Notes under the pieces: model-generated | The model's input: only the letters and a program-made list of their open reading frames with translations | The model's database searches: none | What the model was told of the DNA's origin: nothing | From: DATGJX01 sp035279385 | Lineage (GTDB): Bacteria; Vulcanimicrobiota; Vulcanimicrobiia; Vulcanimicrobiales; Vulcanimicrobiaceae | Reading direction: 5' to 3' | Assembly (NCBI GenBank): GCA_035279385.1 | Contig: DATEHZ010000006.1 | Location: 1-23,177, forward strand | DNA length: 23,177 nucleotides | In this document: positions 22,240 to 23,177 of the stretch, in pieces | Numbering within the stretch: the stretch's first letter is position 1 | How the letters are laid out: every line of letters starts with the position of its first letter | Program-made: the position numbers and the translations under genes

Positions 22240-23177
22240 CGCCCTAGCGCTGCTCGCGGCGATCGCGTTCTCGCAATCGCCCGCTCGCGCGGACGATCGC
22301 CTCGCGCTGCGGCTCGACGGCAAAACCGTCGTCTTCACCCACGTTCGCAACCAAGGTCCGGCTCGCGCCATCGCCGCGGACGATCCCGGTTTGCTCGCGT
22401 TCTTAAGTAAAATCGGTGCTACGCTTACCTGGCAGCCGGGCGAACGATACGTGCTTTTCACGACCGGGGAACCCGTGGTCGTAAGCTTTGCCGTGGGCGA
22501 CGCGCGTTACGACGTCGGACCGGTGAAACAAACCGCGCCTTTTGCGCCGTTTTTACTCGACGGTCACCCGTACGTTCCGTTCGACGAACTCATTCACGCG
22601 CTGGACTTTGCGATAAAGCAAAACGGATCGCAAGCGGTCCTGCAGCCGCAGCTCGCCTCGCTCGATCTGCAGGCAAGCGCCGATGGCACCAAACTCGTCG
22701 CGCACGCAGGCATACCGATCGATGCGCGTATTACTGCCGAATCTTCGAGCAAACTCGTCGTGACGTTCGACGGCGTCGGCAGCATGCTGCCGCCCACGCG
22801 CGTCGTCGGATCCAGTGCCGTGCGGCGCGTCGACGTGCGAACGCTCGGAACCGCCGCACACCCGCAAACGCAAGTCACGCTCTCGCTGGCTCCCGGAACC
22901 TCGCACGGCGCACCCGGCACTGACGATCAGCGCGACTTCACCCTCACGCTCGGCAGTGCCGTCGCGGCCGCGCCGGCTGCCGCGCCCGTGCAAGCGACCG
23001 CGCCCGCATCGCCGCAGCCTGCACCGGATGAAACGCCCGAGCCCTCTCCCGCCGCGAGCACCGGACCGGTGCAAGTCACGGGCGTGCAGACCCAGCCGCA
23101 GAACGGCAGCGTCGTCATCCGCGTGGACGTTAGCGGCAACACCGCGTACGAATGGCATCGTCTGCATCCGCCGGACA
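22202..23177 (+). CDS. Exported AMIN-domain protein (putative cell-wall amidase), N-terminal part
   Basis: The frame runs past the right edge; at least 325 residues are visible. The start is probably TTG at 22202, with the G7 tract as ribosome site. A signal peptide follows (VRIGSALALLAAIAFSQSP, cleavage near ARADD). Residues about 30-150 resemble a copper-amine-oxidase N-terminal-like (stalk) domain, with FLLDGHPYVPFDELIHALDF. Next comes an AMIN domain (LDLQASADGTKLVAHAGIPI, VTFDGVG, RRVDVRTL, FTLTLGSA), a Pro/Ala linker, and the start of a second AMIN repeat (VQVTGVQTQPQNGSVVIRVD). This order usually precedes an N-acetylmuramoyl-L-alanine amidase catalytic domain, which would lie outside the window. 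Overlap with the GerMN gene suggests a cell-wall remodelling pair. Confidence 0.75.
   Translation, partial: MNLTSRYAVRIGSALALLAAIAFSQSPARADDRLALRLDGKTVVFTHVRNQGPARAIAADDPGLLAFLSKIGATLTWQPGERYVLFTTGEPVVVSFAVGDARYDVGPVKQTAPFAPFLLDGHPYVPFDELIHALDFAIKQNGSQAVLQPQLASLDLQASADGTKLVAHAGIPIDARITAESSSKLVVTFDGVGSMLPPTRVVGSSAVRRVDVRTLGTAAHPQTQVTLSLAPGTSHGAPGTDDQRDFTLTLGSAVAAAPAAAPVQATAPASPQPAPDETPEPSPAASTGPVQVTGVQTQPQNGSVVIRVDVSGNTAYEWHRLHPPD

Overview
The window is GC-rich, tightly packed bacterial chromosome with 27 supportable genes, no gap over about 160 bases, and no insertion sequence, CRISPR array, rRNA or tRNA that I can see. The mix (a C-x2-C zinc-finger protein, lipoproteins with Pro/Thr/Ser linkers, GerMN and AMIN cell-envelope proteins, a cbb3-type oxidase, frequent GTG/TTG starts, stop/start overlaps) suggests an uncultured, probably aerobic phylum-level lineage such as Candidatus Eremiobacterota (WPS-2). 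That placement is an inference from gene content; no marker gene here proves it.

Region 1 (1-5730): the end of a zinc-ribbon protein, a fatty acid desaturase, a PaiB-like FMN-binding protein, an exported protein of unknown function and thymidine kinase (tdk), then a convergent MFS transporter. Divergent from the transporter is a lipoprotein S53 (sedolisin) peptidase that ends at a strong rho-independent terminator.

Region 2 (5731-7345): a small helical protein, an RsbW-like ATP-binding anti-sigma/kinase domain, and a small protein that looks like an internally deleted ATP-grasp subunit of an ADP-forming acyl-CoA synthetase.

Region 3 (7419-11228, minus strand): a three-gene operon of an SRPBCC-fold protein, phosphoketolase (xfp) and a divergent acetate kinase (ackA). 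Together the two enzymes convert xylulose-5-P or fructose-6-P through acetyl phosphate to acetate and ATP.

Region 4 (11391-17081, plus strand): this run is divergent from region 3. It holds an OmpR-type response regulator, a soluble histidine kinase whose ATP-binding motifs are degenerate, a heme-copper-oxidase/NnrS-like membrane protein, and a cbb3-type oxidase cluster: ccoN, ccoO, a 45-residue membrane subunit, and a monoheme CcoP-like protein with an Ig-like domain at its N-terminus. The layout places fermentative acetyl-phosphate metabolism and terminal respiration on either side of one 162-base control region.

Region 5 (17195-23177): a P-type cation ATPase with a candidate MerR-style, leaderless promoter; three small or medium membrane proteins, one of them an AI-2E family transporter, in stop/start overlap; a 57-codon small ORF; a GerMN protein; and the N-terminal part of an AMIN-domain exported protein that runs off the end. 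The most interesting points are the oxidase cluster with its Ig-fused cytochrome and degenerate kinase, the mini ATP-grasp gene beside ackA, and the putative MerR-type promoter.
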